Counted from the stretch's first letter, positions 29,429-38,294 are shown. The stretch: DNA of 64,000 nucleotides from Microbulbifer salipaludis (GCF_017303155.1 NZ_JAEKJR010000002.1:1922001-1986000), one strand, 5' to 3'. The notes: generated by a model not told the origin, from the sequence alone. A program made the numbers and translations.

Positions 29429-29559
29429 TGACGTTCTCCAGCGGAAACTGCGCGGATTATAGCAGCGCAACCGCGCCCCTACACGCCCCGTGCCGCGTGG
29501 GCTTTGCAGGTCTAATCTGGGCTTAACTCATTGAATCACAAAAATTTTTTCAAAAAGCG

Positions 29560-29587
29560 TTGACGCCCCAAAAAATATCATTACTAT
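29560..29587 (+). promoter_or_regulatory. Promoter of the tRNA-Val/tRNA-Asp unit
   Basis: TTGACG (29560-29565) and TACTAT (29582-29587) are 16 bp apart, followed by a G+C-rich stretch up to the first tRNA at 29605, as expected for a stable-RNA promoter. The ccmH promoter must lie in the same divergent gap. Confidence 0.6.
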
Positions 29588-29604
29588 ACGCAGCTCCTGA
29601 CGCG

Positions 29605-29680
29605 GGGTGGTTAGCTCAGTTGGTAGAGCGGCGCCCTTACAAGGCGTAGGTCACAGGTTCGACCCCTGTACCACCCACCA
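29605..29680 (+). tRNA. tRNA-Val (anticodon TAC)
   Basis: A complete cloverleaf of 76 nt: acceptor GGGTGGT with ACCACCC, D-arm GCTC/GAGC, anticodon stem GCGCC/GGCGT closing the loop CTTACAA, and a T-arm with GTTCGACC. The TAC anticodon reads GUN valine codons. The CCA end is encoded. Confidence 0.97.
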
Positions 29681-29729
29681 CTCTCCTTTCATCTGCTTGG
29701 CAGATTTTTCAAAGGAAAGTCAGGAATGC

Positions 29730-29806
29730 GGACCGGTAGTTCAGTTGGTTAGAATGCCGGCCTGTCACGCCGGAGGTCGCGGGTTCGAGTCCCGTCCGGT
29801 CCGCCA
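29730..29806 (+). tRNA. tRNA-Asp (anticodon GTC)
   Basis: A complete 77-nt tRNA: acceptor GGACCGG with CCGGTCC, anticodon loop CTGTCAC, T-arm GGTTCGAGTC, and encoded CCA. It follows tRNA-Val by 49 bp and shares its transcript. Confidence 0.97.
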
Positions 29807-29817
29807 TATACAGGAAA

Positions 29818-29845
29818 GGCCCACACGAAAGTGTGGGCCTTTTTT
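29818..29845 (+). terminator. Rho-independent terminator of the tRNA unit
   Basis: Stem ggcccacac (29818-29826) with gtgtgggcc (29831-29839), a GAAA tetraloop, then six T residues. Confidence 0.93.
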
Positions 29846-29948
29846 GTTTGTCGCAATTGCAGATCGCGCCCGCGTGAGCGCTCGGTTTTTCAACCCGCCC
29901 TTCGCCCACTCAATGATGTGCGGGGCATCGAACAGTCACGAGCAGACA

Positions 29949-30566
29949 CTAGGTCGGCGTGAGCGCCTCACACGCTATATTTTCTGCCTGTAGCTGCGCC
30001 TGCAAACACGGCCACTGATCGGCCGGCAGCTCTATCGGCATATCCACCCGCGTGGAGTATCGAGGCTCACCGCACACCCCTTTGGCGTGCGCCACCAGGA
30101 AACGCACCCGGGACTCCTCCGCAAACGCGCAAGTCACCTGAATCGTTAACAGTGGAATGAAGGTCGTCAGCTCAACAGTCTGCAGCGCGGCACCAACCGC
30201 ACCACGATAGGCGCGCATCAGACCGCCAACCCCGAGCTTGGTACCACCAAAATATCGCGTAACGATGGCGCCAACGTTGCCTACGCCCTGCTTCAGCAAC
30301 AGCTCCAGCATCGGCCGGCCGGCACTGCCGCCCGGCTCGCCGTCGTCGTCGGACTGCATTATCTGGGGGTTAGATGGATTGCCGATCACCAGAGCCGTGC
30401 AATGGTGCGAAGCGTCAGGATAACGGGCACGGATAGCGGTCAGCTCCCGCTGGAATACTGTTTTTTTGGTTACCGGCCCGAGCCAGCAGATAAAGCGGCT
30501 CTTTTTCTCTTCCGTCTCAGCGACAACGGGCGAGCAGGGAATCTGATAGCTCACCGGAAAACTCAT
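29949..30566 (-). CDS. YigZ/IMPACT family protein
   Basis: A 205-residue protein starting with ATG at 30564-30566. Its first domain shows KKSRFICWLGPV, HHCTALVIG, DDDGEPGGSAGRPMLELL and ARYFGG-like VTRYFGGTKLGVGGL, which define the UPF0029/IMPACT fold. The C-terminal half has the EF-G-like alpha/beta domain of bacterial YigZ. The cellular role of YigZ is not settled; the eukaryotic relative IMPACT acts in translation control. The gene overlaps the 3' end of dsbE by about 50 bp, so the exact start is open (a GTG at 30554 is possible). Together with the tRNAs it splits the ccm gene series. Confidence 0.85.
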   Translation of the reverse strand: MSFPVSYQIPCSPVVAETEEKKSRFICWLGPVTKKTVFQRELTAIRARYPDASHHCTALVIGNPSNPQIMQSDDDGEPGGSAGRPMLELLLKQGVGNVGAIVTRYFGGTKLGVGGLMRAYRGAVGAALQTVELTTFIPLLTIQVTCAFAEESRVRFLVAHAKGVCGEPRYSTRVDMPIELPADQWPCLQAQLQAENIACEALTPT

Positions 30567-31104
30567 TCCATTGCTGGGTCTGGAGGCGCTCGTAGAGGGG
30601 TTGCAGCTTGGTCTGCCACACTTTGTCGTCCACCACACCCACATGCTTGCAGCGGATGGTTCCGCCCGCATCCACCAAGAAGGTTTCCGGTGCGCCAAAC
30701 ACGCCCAAATCCATCGCCAGGCGTCCTTCCACATCGGAAACGGAAAACAGGTAGGGGTTATGGAATTTTTCCAGCCACTTTTGCGCGGCCTCGTTGTCAT
30801 CTTTCAGGTTGACACCAACGATAGGCACCCCCTTCGCGGCGAGATCATTGAGGAACGGATGCTCCACCCGGCAAGCTATACACCAGGTGGCCCACACATT
30901 CAGCAACAGCGGCTTTTTGGGCAGATCGGAATTTTTGCGCTCGCGGTTGGACTCCACATCCAGTAACACAAACTGTGGAACCGGTTTATGCACCAGCGCC
31001 GATGGCATGTCCTGTGGGTTCAACGACAAACCCCGCCAGAAAAGCAGCGCCAGCGCGGCAAAAATAATAAGCGGGAGAAACAGTTTCAACCTGGCCATCG
31101 ACAA
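30517..31104 (-). CDS. dsbE: Thiol:disulfide interchange protein DsbE/CcmG
   Basis: A 195-residue thioredoxin-fold protein tethered to the inner membrane by an N-terminal helix (LFLPLIIFAALALLFW). The redox site is WATWCIACRVEHPFL, with acidic residues nearby as in CcmG proteins, and GAPETFLVDAGGTIR contains the cis-proline loop region. It passes reducing equivalents to CcmH or directly to apocytochrome c. It follows ccmF by 56 bp in the ccm operon. Its 3' end overlaps the yigZ-like gene. Confidence 0.93.
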   Translation of the reverse strand: MSMARLKLFLPLIIFAALALLFWRGLSLNPQDMPSALVHKPVPQFVLLDVESNRERKNSDLPKKPLLLNVWATWCIACRVEHPFLNDLAAKGVPIVGVNLKDDNEAAQKWLEKFHNPYLFSVSDVEGRLAMDLGVFGAPETFLVDAGGTIRCKHVGVVDDKVWQTKLQPLYERLQTQQWNEFSGELSDSLLARCR

Positions 31105-31160
31105 TGGTTATCCTTCTTGAAAAGTCTGGCTTGGGTGGTTACGCACTTTGATGACCGGGA

Positions 31161-33161
31161 TCAGGTCCCGGCCAGTGAGCCCTCACTAGAGGCTGCAGTT
31201 GCCGAGCGCGCACGCGTCGCACGCACTTTGCGATAACGCTTGTCCGCCACCGCAATCACACCTCCCAGCGCCATCAGGGCTGACCCCAGCCAGATCCAGA
31301 TGACAAACGCCTTGTAGTGCACCCGCACCGCCCAGTCACCACTCAGATTGTTTTTATCCATCGGGTCTCCCAGTGCGACGTACAGATCACGGAACAGACC
31401 GCTATCGATTGCGGCCTCCGTCATGATGTTGCCACCGGAAAAATAGCTGCGTTTCTGCGGCAGCAATTCAGCCACCACCCGGCCATTGTTGCGCACCACC
31501 AGAACCCCTTCGGATGCCTGGTAGTTGGGCCCCCGAACCTGGCGTACGCCTTCAAATGTAAACTCGTAGCCGGACATCTCCTCACTCTGCCCCGGAGACA
31601 TGCGCAAGTCTTTTTCGACACTGTAGACCGTGGTCAGGGCCACGCCGAGCACCGATACCGCAAGACCGATATGTCCCAGATGCATCCCATAGTAACTCGC
31701 GCGCTGGCGCTTGAGGCCCGCCCAACGCGTCTCCGCATTGCGGGATTTAGCCAGTATGTCGGCAACACTGGAAGTAACCACCCACAGGCCAGCAAGCACA
31801 CCCAGCATCGCCCCCCAGTGGAAATCGCCCGCCAACAGGGTAACTACCGGTGCGGCAATCACGGCAACCAGTGCCGGCAGCCCCCAGGCCTTAACCAGCC
31901 TATGCGCTTTGGTGTCTTTCCAGTTCGCGTGAATGCCGAGTCCGAGAAGCACGCACAGCACCACCATCAGGGGCACAAAAAACAGGTTAAAGAACGGGGG
32001 ACCCACACTGATTTTGCCCCAGTTGAGCGCATCCGCCAGCAATGGGTACAGGGTGCCGGTGATGACCACCGCCATAATCAGCATCAGTACGATATTGTTG
32101 CTCAGCAGGAAGGTCTCGCGAGATTTCGCAGAAAACACGCTGCCCGCGCTCACTGCCGGCGCGCGCACCGCAAACAGCAACAGGGACAGGCCCACCACCA
32201 CCGCCAGGAAGGCGAGAATGAAGCCACCGCGCAGGGGGTCTGTGGCAAAAGCGTGCACAGACGTCAGCACCCCGGAACGCACCAGGAAGGTGCCCAGAAG
32301 ACTCAGACTGAAGGCAAATATCGACAGCAAGATGGTCCAGCTGCGGAAAATTCCGCGCTTTTCGGTCACCGCAAGAGAGTGCAGTAACGCGGTGCCCACA
32401 AGCCACGGCATGAAAGAGGCATTTTCCACCGGGTCCCAGAACCACCAGCCGCCCCAGCCCAACTCGTAGTACGCCCACCAGCTTCCCAGTGCAATACCCA
32501 GGGTCAGGAACGACCAGGCGATGGCAGTCCAGGGGCGCGCCCAGCGCGCCCAGGCGCTGTCCAGACGCCCCTCCAGCAGGGCAGCCACCGCAAAGGCGAA
32601 TGCCACCGCAAACCCGACATAACCCATATAGAGTAACGGCGGATGGATGATCATGCCGGGGTCTTGCAGCAACGGGTTCAGGTCCGAGCCATCAGCCGGC
32701 GGAAACGGCAAAATACGGTCGAATGGATTCGAGGTAAGCAGGATAAACAGGAAGAAACCAATCAGCAGCATGCCCATCACGGACAGCACGCGCGCCACCA
32801 GCACATCCGGCAGTTGACGGCTAAACACGGCCACCGCCGCGGTCCAGCCCGCCAGCATCAACAGCCACAACAGGATCGAGCCCTCGTGACCACCCCACAC
32901 CGCAGTGACCTTGTACACCATCGGCAGAATACTGTTGGAGTTCTGCGCAACATACGCCACGGAGAAATCACTGTTCACAAAGGCGACGGTTAAACAAATA
33001 TAAGACAGGGTGGTAAACGCCAGCACGCCCATCGACAGGGGCCGCGCGGTACCCATCCAGAGTTCACGACCGGTGTAGGTGCCGAGCAGTGGCACCACCG
33101 ACAGGGCCACGGACAGCAGCAGGCCGACGATCAGGGCAAAATGGCCCAATTCAGGACTCAT
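31161..33161 (-). CDS. ccmF: Heme lyase subunit CcmF
   Basis: A 666-residue polytopic membrane protein with about 15 hydrophobic segments. The tryptophan-rich WWD domain, WGGWWFWDPVENASFMPWL, is near residue 235, with WGGHEGSILLW near residue 89 and HPPLLYMGYVGF near residue 173 providing conserved His residues for the two hemes. A large periplasmic part near the C-terminus holds SVEKDLRMSPGQSEEMSGYEF. With CcmH it attaches heme to apocytochrome c. Its start overlaps the ccmE stop by 4 bp (ATGA). Confidence 0.96.
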   Translation of the reverse strand: MSPELGHFALIVGLLLSVALSVVPLLGTYTGRELWMGTARPLSMGVLAFTTLSYICLTVAFVNSDFSVAYVAQNSNSILPMVYKVTAVWGGHEGSILLWLLMLAGWTAAVAVFSRQLPDVLVARVLSVMGMLLIGFFLFILLTSNPFDRILPFPPADGSDLNPLLQDPGMIIHPPLLYMGYVGFAVAFAFAVAALLEGRLDSAWARWARPWTAIAWSFLTLGIALGSWWAYYELGWGGWWFWDPVENASFMPWLVGTALLHSLAVTEKRGIFRSWTILLSIFAFSLSLLGTFLVRSGVLTSVHAFATDPLRGGFILAFLAVVVGLSLLLFAVRAPAVSAGSVFSAKSRETFLLSNNIVLMLIMAVVITGTLYPLLADALNWGKISVGPPFFNLFFVPLMVVLCVLLGLGIHANWKDTKAHRLVKAWGLPALVAVIAAPVVTLLAGDFHWGAMLGVLAGLWVVTSSVADILAKSRNAETRWAGLKRQRASYYGMHLGHIGLAVSVLGVALTTVYSVEKDLRMSPGQSEEMSGYEFTFEGVRQVRGPNYQASEGVLVVRNNGRVVAELLPQKRSYFSGGNIMTEAAIDSGLFRDLYVALGDPMDKNNLSGDWAVRVHYKAFVIWIWLGSALMALGGVIAVADKRYRKVRATRARSATAASSEGSLAGT

Positions 33162-33607
33162 ATCTTGGGATCTCCATGGCAGTCGGCCTTGCCGACCATA
33201 GTCTCGGCGACTTCGGGCGGGGTATAGGATTCATCGTGCTTGGCCAGTACCTGATCCGCGCGGACGTAACCGCCCTGCTGCAACTTACCGGTAACCACTG
33301 CGGCCTCGCCCTCGGCGAACAGATCCGGCAGGATTTTATTGAATACCACTTCTAGCTCAGCCTCTCCGTCGGTCAGGGCAAAGCGCACATCCAGGGACTC
33401 ACCGTCGCGCACCACACTGCCCGGGACCACGCAGCCGCCGGCACGAATACGCTTTTCAAACGGCACCTCTCCAGCCGCAAAGGCACTGGGCGCATAGAAA
33501 AAATCCATGTTCGCGCGCATCGCGTAGGTGACGAAACCGACGGCGACCGTGGAAAGTACCACCAGAAGGACCACCAGAATCAGACGTTGTTTACGAGCTG
33601 GGTGCAT
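33158..33607 (-). CDS. ccmE: Heme chaperone CcmE
   Basis: A 149-residue periplasmic heme chaperone with an N-terminal anchor (LILVVLLVVLSTVAVGFVTYAM). The OB-fold beta-barrel ends with LAKHDESYTPPEV, in which His124 binds heme covalently and Tyr128 acts as axial ligand. It takes heme from the CcmABCD release complex to CcmF. It lies between ccmD and ccmF as in the canonical order. Confidence 0.95.
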   Translation of the reverse strand: MHPARKQRLILVVLLVVLSTVAVGFVTYAMRANMDFFYAPSAFAAGEVPFEKRIRAGGCVVPGSVVRDGESLDVRFALTDGEAELEVVFNKILPDLFAEGEAAVVTGKLQQGGYVRADQVLAKHDESYTPPEVAETMVGKADCHGDPKI

Positions 33608-33654
33608 GTTTGACCTGTTGTAAATCTACCAAAAGGGTTACTGGGATCGGAGTA

Positions 33655-33882
33655 TCAGACAGCGGACGCCGCTTGCGCCTTGTGTTGCGCCGCAGCGCGG
33701 CGGCGCGCCTCTTCCTGACGCAGCTGCCGACGGAATTCCTGGCGTAGCTTCTTCTGGCGCAGCAGTGGTGCCACCACCAGCGCAACCAGCACCACGGTTG
33801 TCACACCGTAGGCCGCCCAAACGTAGGGGCCATGGCCGTTCATGGCGAGGAAGTCGGCAACATTTTCAAACTGGAACGTCAT
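33655..33882 (-). CDS. ccmD: CcmD
   Basis: A 75-residue protein with the family pattern FLAMNGHGPYVWAAYGVT followed by one membrane helix (VVLVALVVAPLL) and a highly basic, coiled cytoplasmic tail (RQEFRRQLRQEEARRR). It stabilises the CcmABC-CcmE complex. One base separates it from ccmC. The tail is slightly longer than in short CcmD proteins. Confidence 0.88.
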   Translation of the reverse strand: MTFQFENVADFLAMNGHGPYVWAAYGVTTVVLVALVVAPLLRQKKLRQEFRRQLRQEEARRRAAAQHKAQAASAV

Positions 33883-33883
33883 A

Positions 33884-34642
33884 TTAGCCCTCCCCCTTCG
33901 CCGTGGACTGTCCGAGCAGTTCGCGTACCCATTGGGTTCGCCACTCTCTTTGCAAAACCAGGCTGCGGGTGTGCAAGATCAGCACCCAGGCGTAGAACAG
34001 GTAAAAGCCCGCGATCATGGTGAGCAGCGGGTAGAACATACTCGGGTCGATGGTGCTCGCTTCTGTGAGCTTCAGGGTTGCCGGCTGGTGCAGGGTGAAC
34101 CACCAGTCCACCGACTTGTAGATAATCGGGATATTTACTGTGCCCACCAGAGCCAGCAATGCGCTCGCCTTGTCGCCGGATTGCTCCCGCGCAAAGGCCC
34201 CGGACAGCGCCATCACCCCGAGATACAGGAAGAGCAGGATCAGCATGGAGGTAATGCGGGCGTCCCACACCCAGTAGGTGCCCCAGGTAGGCTTGCCCCA
34301 CACGGCACCGGTAAACAGCGCAAGAAACGTAAGTGCTGCACCAATGGGCGCCGCCGCCCGCATCACCACGAAAGACAGCTTCATCTTCCAGATGAGGCCG
34401 ATGGCCCCGGAAATGGCCATGATGTAATAGCCGGCCAGGGCGAGGAATGCCGCCGGCACATGGATATAGATGATGCGGTAGCTATTGCCCTGCTTGGCGT
34501 CTTGCGGCGCAAAGCCCAGCCCCCAGACCGCGCCAATCACAAGCACCAGTACGCTGGCCGCGCCCAACCACGGCAGCCAGGCGCTGGTCTTCTGATAAAA
34601 CCAGCGCGGCGATCCCAATCTGTGAAACCATTGCCAGGACAA
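33884..34642 (-). CDS. ccmC: Heme exporter/handling protein CcmC
   Basis: A 252-residue protein with six membrane helices. The WWD-domain variant WGTYWVWDARITSMLILLFLYLG and flanking His residues (HVPAAFLA near the second helix) coordinate the heme that is loaded onto CcmE. It is placed between ccmB and ccmD. The ATG at 34642 is taken as start and gives a length normal for the family. Confidence 0.95.
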   Translation of the reverse strand: MSWQWFHRLGSPRWFYQKTSAWLPWLGAASVLVLVIGAVWGLGFAPQDAKQGNSYRIIYIHVPAAFLALAGYYIMAISGAIGLIWKMKLSFVVMRAAAPIGAALTFLALFTGAVWGKPTWGTYWVWDARITSMLILLFLYLGVMALSGAFAREQSGDKASALLALVGTVNIPIIYKSVDWWFTLHQPATLKLTEASTIDPSMFYPLLTMIAGFYLFYAWVLILHTRSLVLQREWRTQWVRELLGQSTAKGEG

Positions 34643-34708
34643 AATACGTACTCCTATGCCCTTCTCTCATCAATTGCTGAGCGAACCGGGTGAAAACATG
34701 CAGAACGG

Positions 34709-35443
34709 TCAGTTCTCGAGACTGATGCGGATAGCGCCTGCGGCCGCCAGCGGTGCCAGCGCCGCGGATGCCGCCAGAATTGCGCCAAGAATCGCCATTT
34801 GCGGGCCATAAGGGTACCCATCCAATGCCGCCTGCACCGCTCCGGTGCCGAAGATTAACACGGGCACATAGAGCGGCATAATAATCAGCGCAAGCAACAG
34901 CCCGGGGCGGCGCAGCGCCACCGTCAGGGCAGCCCCCACGGCCCCAATCAGGCTCAACGTCGCCGTACCGATCGCAAGGGAGGCAAACAGCGGCCAGTAC
35001 CCCGCGTCTCCCAGATTCAACATCATGCCAAGCAACGGCGACAACACCGCCAGTGGCAACCCGGTCACCACCCAGTGCACCAGCACCTTCGCCAGTACCG
35101 GGAAGTACAGCGGCTGCGGCTGCAAAGCAAGCTGCTCCAGTGAGCCATCCTCATAATCACCACGAAACAGCGACTCCTGAGACAGCAGCGTCGCCAGCAG
35201 CGCCATTACCCAGATCAAGCCCGCCGCCATACGCGCCAGCATGTCCGGCTCCGGCCCGATTCCCAGCGGCATCATTGCCAACACCGTGACAAAGAACAGC
35301 AACGGATTGACGATATCCGAGCGCTGCCGCACCGCGAGGGTAAACTCGGTGCGCAGCAGCGTATAAAAGCTGGGCGCACTTACTGGCGCGGTCTGGCCCT
35401 GCGCGGAATATCGGGAGGTATCGGCCACAGAATCAACCCCCAT
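34709..35443 (-). CDS. ccmB: Heme exporter permease CcmB
   Basis: A 244-residue membrane protein with six hydrophobic segments. Conserved stretches are LFFVTVLAMMPLGIGP, LSQESLFRGDYEDGSLEQL and LLALIIMPLYVPVLIFGTGA. The ATG at 35441-35443 overlaps the end of ccmA, in keeping with coupled translation, and is chosen over a start at 35494 inside ccmA. With CcmA and CcmC it forms the ABC-type complex that releases heme-loaded CcmE. Confidence 0.94.
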   Translation of the reverse strand: MGVDSVADTSRYSAQGQTAPVSAPSFYTLLRTEFTLAVRQRSDIVNPLLFFVTVLAMMPLGIGPEPDMLARMAAGLIWVMALLATLLSQESLFRGDYEDGSLEQLALQPQPLYFPVLAKVLVHWVVTGLPLAVLSPLLGMMLNLGDAGYWPLFASLAIGTATLSLIGAVGAALTVALRRPGLLLALIIMPLYVPVLIFGTGAVQAALDGYPYGPQMAILGAILAASAALAPLAAAGAIRISLEN

Positions 35444-36098
35444 AGCCCTGCTCCTGCAGCGCTTCCGTGGGAACCTGGAAAGTCGCCAGATCAACCTTTT
35501 GCAGCGGCGCCACGGCCACCGGCTGGTGAGACGTCAGCAGCACACTGCCACCACGCTGCAAATGACGGGTCATCTGGGCTTCCAGGCTGGCAACCCCGGC
35601 GACGTCCAGGGCCGCGAGAGGTTCATCGAGAATCCAGAGCGAGGGGGCATCAGGCAGGTACAGTCTCGCCAGAGCCACCCGCCGGTTCTGACCGGCGGAG
35701 AGCTGCTGGCATAACACATCTTCGAAGCCATACAGGCCAACGGACTCAAGTGCCGACATTGCATCGCCCGCTGAAGCCCCATACCAGGCCAGGTTCTCCA
35801 GTGGGCTTAGACCACGCCGCACGCCGGCGTTGTGGCCTATATAAAGCAGCGATGCACGCAGTGCAGGAAGGGCCTCGGGAAACGGGACACCTTGCCAGAG
35901 GATGCTCCCGGTGTAATCGGAGCTGGTGCCGATCAGGGTGCGAATCAGGGTACTTTTGCCGGCACCGTTGGCGCCCACGATTTGCAGGGCCATACCGGGC
36001 TCGAGGCGGAACCCGAGCCCGGCAAACAGAACGCGTCCGTCGCGCTCACAGGCAAGGTCGCGGGCGCAAAGCGCGCGATCGCCCACTGCCTCTGTCAT
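35433..36098 (-). CDS. ccmA: Cytochrome c maturation ATP-binding protein CcmA
   Basis: A 221-residue ABC ATPase from the ATG at 36096-36098; a GTG at 36119 would add seven residues. Walker A is GANGAGKSTLIRTLIG, the signature QLSAGQNRRVALARLYL, and Walker B LWILDEPLAALD, followed by the switch histidine in LTSHQP. It drives release of holo-CcmE from CcmC. It is the promoter-proximal gene of the ccm series; the next gene upstream (HsbR-like) ends 58 bp away on the same strand, so a promoter may lie inside that gap or further upstream. Confidence 0.94.
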   Translation of the reverse strand: MTEAVGDRALCARDLACERDGRVLFAGLGFRLEPGMALQIVGANGAGKSTLIRTLIGTSSDYTGSILWQGVPFPEALPALRASLLYIGHNAGVRRGLSPLENLAWYGASAGDAMSALESVGLYGFEDVLCQQLSAGQNRRVALARLYLPDAPSLWILDEPLAALDVAGVASLEAQMTRHLQRGGSVLLTSHQPVAVAPLQKVDLATFQVPTEALQEQGYGG

Positions 36099-36155
36099 TG
36101 ATTCCGAATGTCCAGGCACCGTCGCCCACCGCAGCTGATGAAAAACTAGGCGGCA

Positions 36156-37934
36156 TTATACCGGGAGTGGCGGGTTTTGCATGGCATTCCCACGCGTTTT
36201 GCCCGCATCGCCCCTGACGGGCCCCTTTCCCCAGCGAATGGTGGCCTCGATGCGGCTGCTACCAGGCTCGAAACGAACTTCTTCGCAGACCGTTTGCAGC
36301 AACTTGAGCCCGCGGCCGGCGTAAGCACCGGCGGCCTCCCGCACCTCCGGGAACCCGGAGCCACTATCCTCGACGACCAGCGTCAACTCCCCACCCGAGT
36401 CACCCTCACTACTGCTGAGCGAGATGCGCACCCAACCCTCGTCCAGTTGACCACGACGCTGGGCCATCAGGTCGTAATAGTGCACAAAACCTTCATCGGT
36501 GGACTTGATGGCCGAATCCAGCTCCAACACACCATGCTCAAGGGCATTGCGAAACAGCTCGCCGAGGGCAATGGCGAGATCTTCCTGAAACCGCACCGCA
36601 CCGGGCATCTGCACCAGCACACTCAACAAGTGGGGCAGCGGATCCGTCGTCCGCAGCTCTTCATGGGACAAGGTGAGCTGTATGGACCACTCACCTACCC
36701 GACCACCCTTGCGCCCCTCCCCATTCCCGAGCGCGGGCAAGTCCGTTTTCCGCAATGAGGGGTGGGTGAGGTCCAGCTCCACAAGCGAAAGGTCATCGTG
36801 CTGCTCTGCTGCGTGCGCGTTCACCGCGACCAGAATCCGGTCGAACGACTGTGCGTCGTCCCCATTGTCCTCACGCAGCAGATTGAGCAGTCGGCTCTCA
36901 CCAAAATGCTCCCCCTGGCTGTTCCGGGCTTCGTGAATACCGTCGCTCCACAGGAACAGGCGGTCACCCGGCCGCACACGAACATTCACAATCGCCGTAT
37001 CGATCTGGTCAGAGGAAAGCACCCCCAGGGGTAAATGGCGCGACTCCAGCATGTACAGCTCTCCGCTGCTGCGCTTGAGGCACGGACTCGGCATGCCGGC
37101 ATTGAGAAGACGCAGGTGTTGGCGACGAGGATCCAGTTCCAGCATCGCCAGACAACAAAACATTTGACGGGGAAGAATGCTGTACAGCTTGCGATTGATC
37201 TCCCGCAGCACCCGGCTCATGGCAAAGCCCCGGGGGATCATCGAGTAAAAAATCGAGGTCAGGGGCACCGCTCCCACCGCCGCGGCCAGCCCGTGGCCGG
37301 AAAAATCCCCCAGCATTAGCACCAGCTTGCCATCCGGGGTATGGGTCGCGGCCAACAGATCGCCGTTCAATACTGCTCGCGGTGACAGGTGGTAACGAAT
37401 GCCCGGCGTATCATCCAGGCAACTTTCGTTGCCCAGGTTGCCGAAAATCTCCCGTGCGCTGGCCTGCTCCTGCAGAAAGTCCGCATGGTGCCGCCGCAAC
37501 CGGTCCCGCTGCGCCATCAGGGAGCGATTAAATTCACCGAAACGGCGTATGGAGGCGAGCTTCAATTGCACCAGGGGCAAGCTATAGGGTTTGGTGAGGA
37601 TGTCGTCGCACAGGGTGGGAGGCGCAGGCGAGGATTCCAGACCGGTCAGGTCCTGCACGAAAAGGATCGGTACCGGTTCGACACCGCCGCTTTGGCGCAG
37701 CCGGCGGATTTCTGCGGCGGTGGCCGTTGCCGCGGCCTGCGGGCCAAAAATGACCAGATGGGGTTGAACTTCGTTATAGGCGTCCAGTGCCGCAAGCACC
37801 GAATGGGACGTGTGTAGCGATGCAGGCAGCGTGTCGCCACTGGAACTGGCGTACTCCCAGCTCTCGATCAACTGGCACAGCTCCGCCATCTCGCAGGTAT
37901 CGGACTCGACAATCAACACCCGGAAGGAAGGCAT
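36156..37934 (-). CDS. HsbR-like PP2C (SpoIIE-type) phosphatase with degenerate receiver and HATPase domains
   Basis: A 592-residue three-domain protein. Residues 1-125 form a receiver domain in which the phospho-acceptor Asp is missing: the expected place after HLVIF is Gly64, although Lys115 (TKPYS) is kept. Residues 190-395 are a PP2C phosphatase with GDFSGHG, LWSDGIHEAR and HDDLSLVEL metal sites. Residues 425-575 are a HATPase_c anti-sigma-type kinase with the N-box ELFRNALEHG and VEDSGSGFP. The order matches HsbR of the Pseudomonas HptB pathway, which phosphorylates and dephosphorylates the STAS protein HsbA. A STAS gene lies 15 bp upstream. Loss of the Asp suggests control other than phosphotransfer. 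Confidence 0.85.
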   Translation of the reverse strand: MPSFRVLIVESDTCEMAELCQLIESWEYASSSGDTLPASLHTSHSVLAALDAYNEVQPHLVIFGPQAAATATAAEIRRLRQSGGVEPVPILFVQDLTGLESSPAPPTLCDDILTKPYSLPLVQLKLASIRRFGEFNRSLMAQRDRLRRHHADFLQEQASAREIFGNLGNESCLDDTPGIRYHLSPRAVLNGDLLAATHTPDGKLVLMLGDFSGHGLAAAVGAVPLTSIFYSMIPRGFAMSRVLREINRKLYSILPRQMFCCLAMLELDPRRQHLRLLNAGMPSPCLKRSSGELYMLESRHLPLGVLSSDQIDTAIVNVRVRPGDRLFLWSDGIHEARNSQGEHFGESRLLNLLREDNGDDAQSFDRILVAVNAHAAEQHDDLSLVELDLTHPSLRKTDLPALGNGEGRKGGRVGEWSIQLTLSHEELRTTDPLPHLLSVLVQMPGAVRFQEDLAIALGELFRNALEHGVLELDSAIKSTDEGFVHYYDLMAQRRGQLDEGWVRISLSSSEGDSGGELTLVVEDSGSGFPEVREAAGAYAGRGLKLLQTVCEEVRFEPGSSRIEATIRWGKGPVRGDAGKTRGNAMQNPPLPV

Positions 37935-37949
37935 CAGGAACGAGCCCCC

Positions 37950-38294
37950 TTAGCGGATGCTGAAAATACGATCAAAATTGGACACGGAAAGGATGTGGGA
38001 GACGTGCGCATTTGCATTCAGCAGCTCCACCGTGGGCTGAACACCACCAGAGCCGAGCTCGGCGCAATAGTCCCGCAGCAGTAACAGCATTCCCAGGGCC
38101 GCGCTGTCCAGGTGATCCGTCTCGGAGAGGTCCACCAGAAAGCGCTCGGGGGGCGGGCTCACATTCCGATAAGCACGCTGAAACTCCCGGTGCATGTTGA
38201 AATCAAAATTCCCCGTAACACGAATAACCAGATCGCCTCCGCTGTCGGAGAAGACCGATGAAACCTTGCTTTCAAACCTGTCGGAAACCACCAT
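37950..38294 (-). CDS. STAS-domain anti-sigma factor antagonist (HsbA-like)
   Basis: A 114-residue single-domain STAS protein. LVIRVTGNFDFNMHREF forms the first strand region, FLVDLSETDHLDSAALGMLLLLRDY contains the phosphorylatable serine in the DSAALG motif, and a final VSNFDRIFSIR helix follows. The start ATG has AAGGA upstream. With the phosphatase/kinase encoded 15 bp downstream it should form a partner-switching module; in Pseudomonas the equivalent HsbA links to FlgM and a diguanylate cyclase to control motility versus attachment. That outcome is not shown here. Confidence 0.85.
   Translation of the reverse strand: MVVSDRFESKVSSVFSDSGGDLVIRVTGNFDFNMHREFQRAYRNVSPPPERFLVDLSETDHLDSAALGMLLLLRDYCAELGSGGVQPTVELLNANAHVSHILSVSNFDRIFSIR

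Noticed and set aside
29607..29993. Open frame across the tRNA genes
   Set aside because: It runs through tRNA-Val, tRNA-Asp and the terminator and has no independent support.
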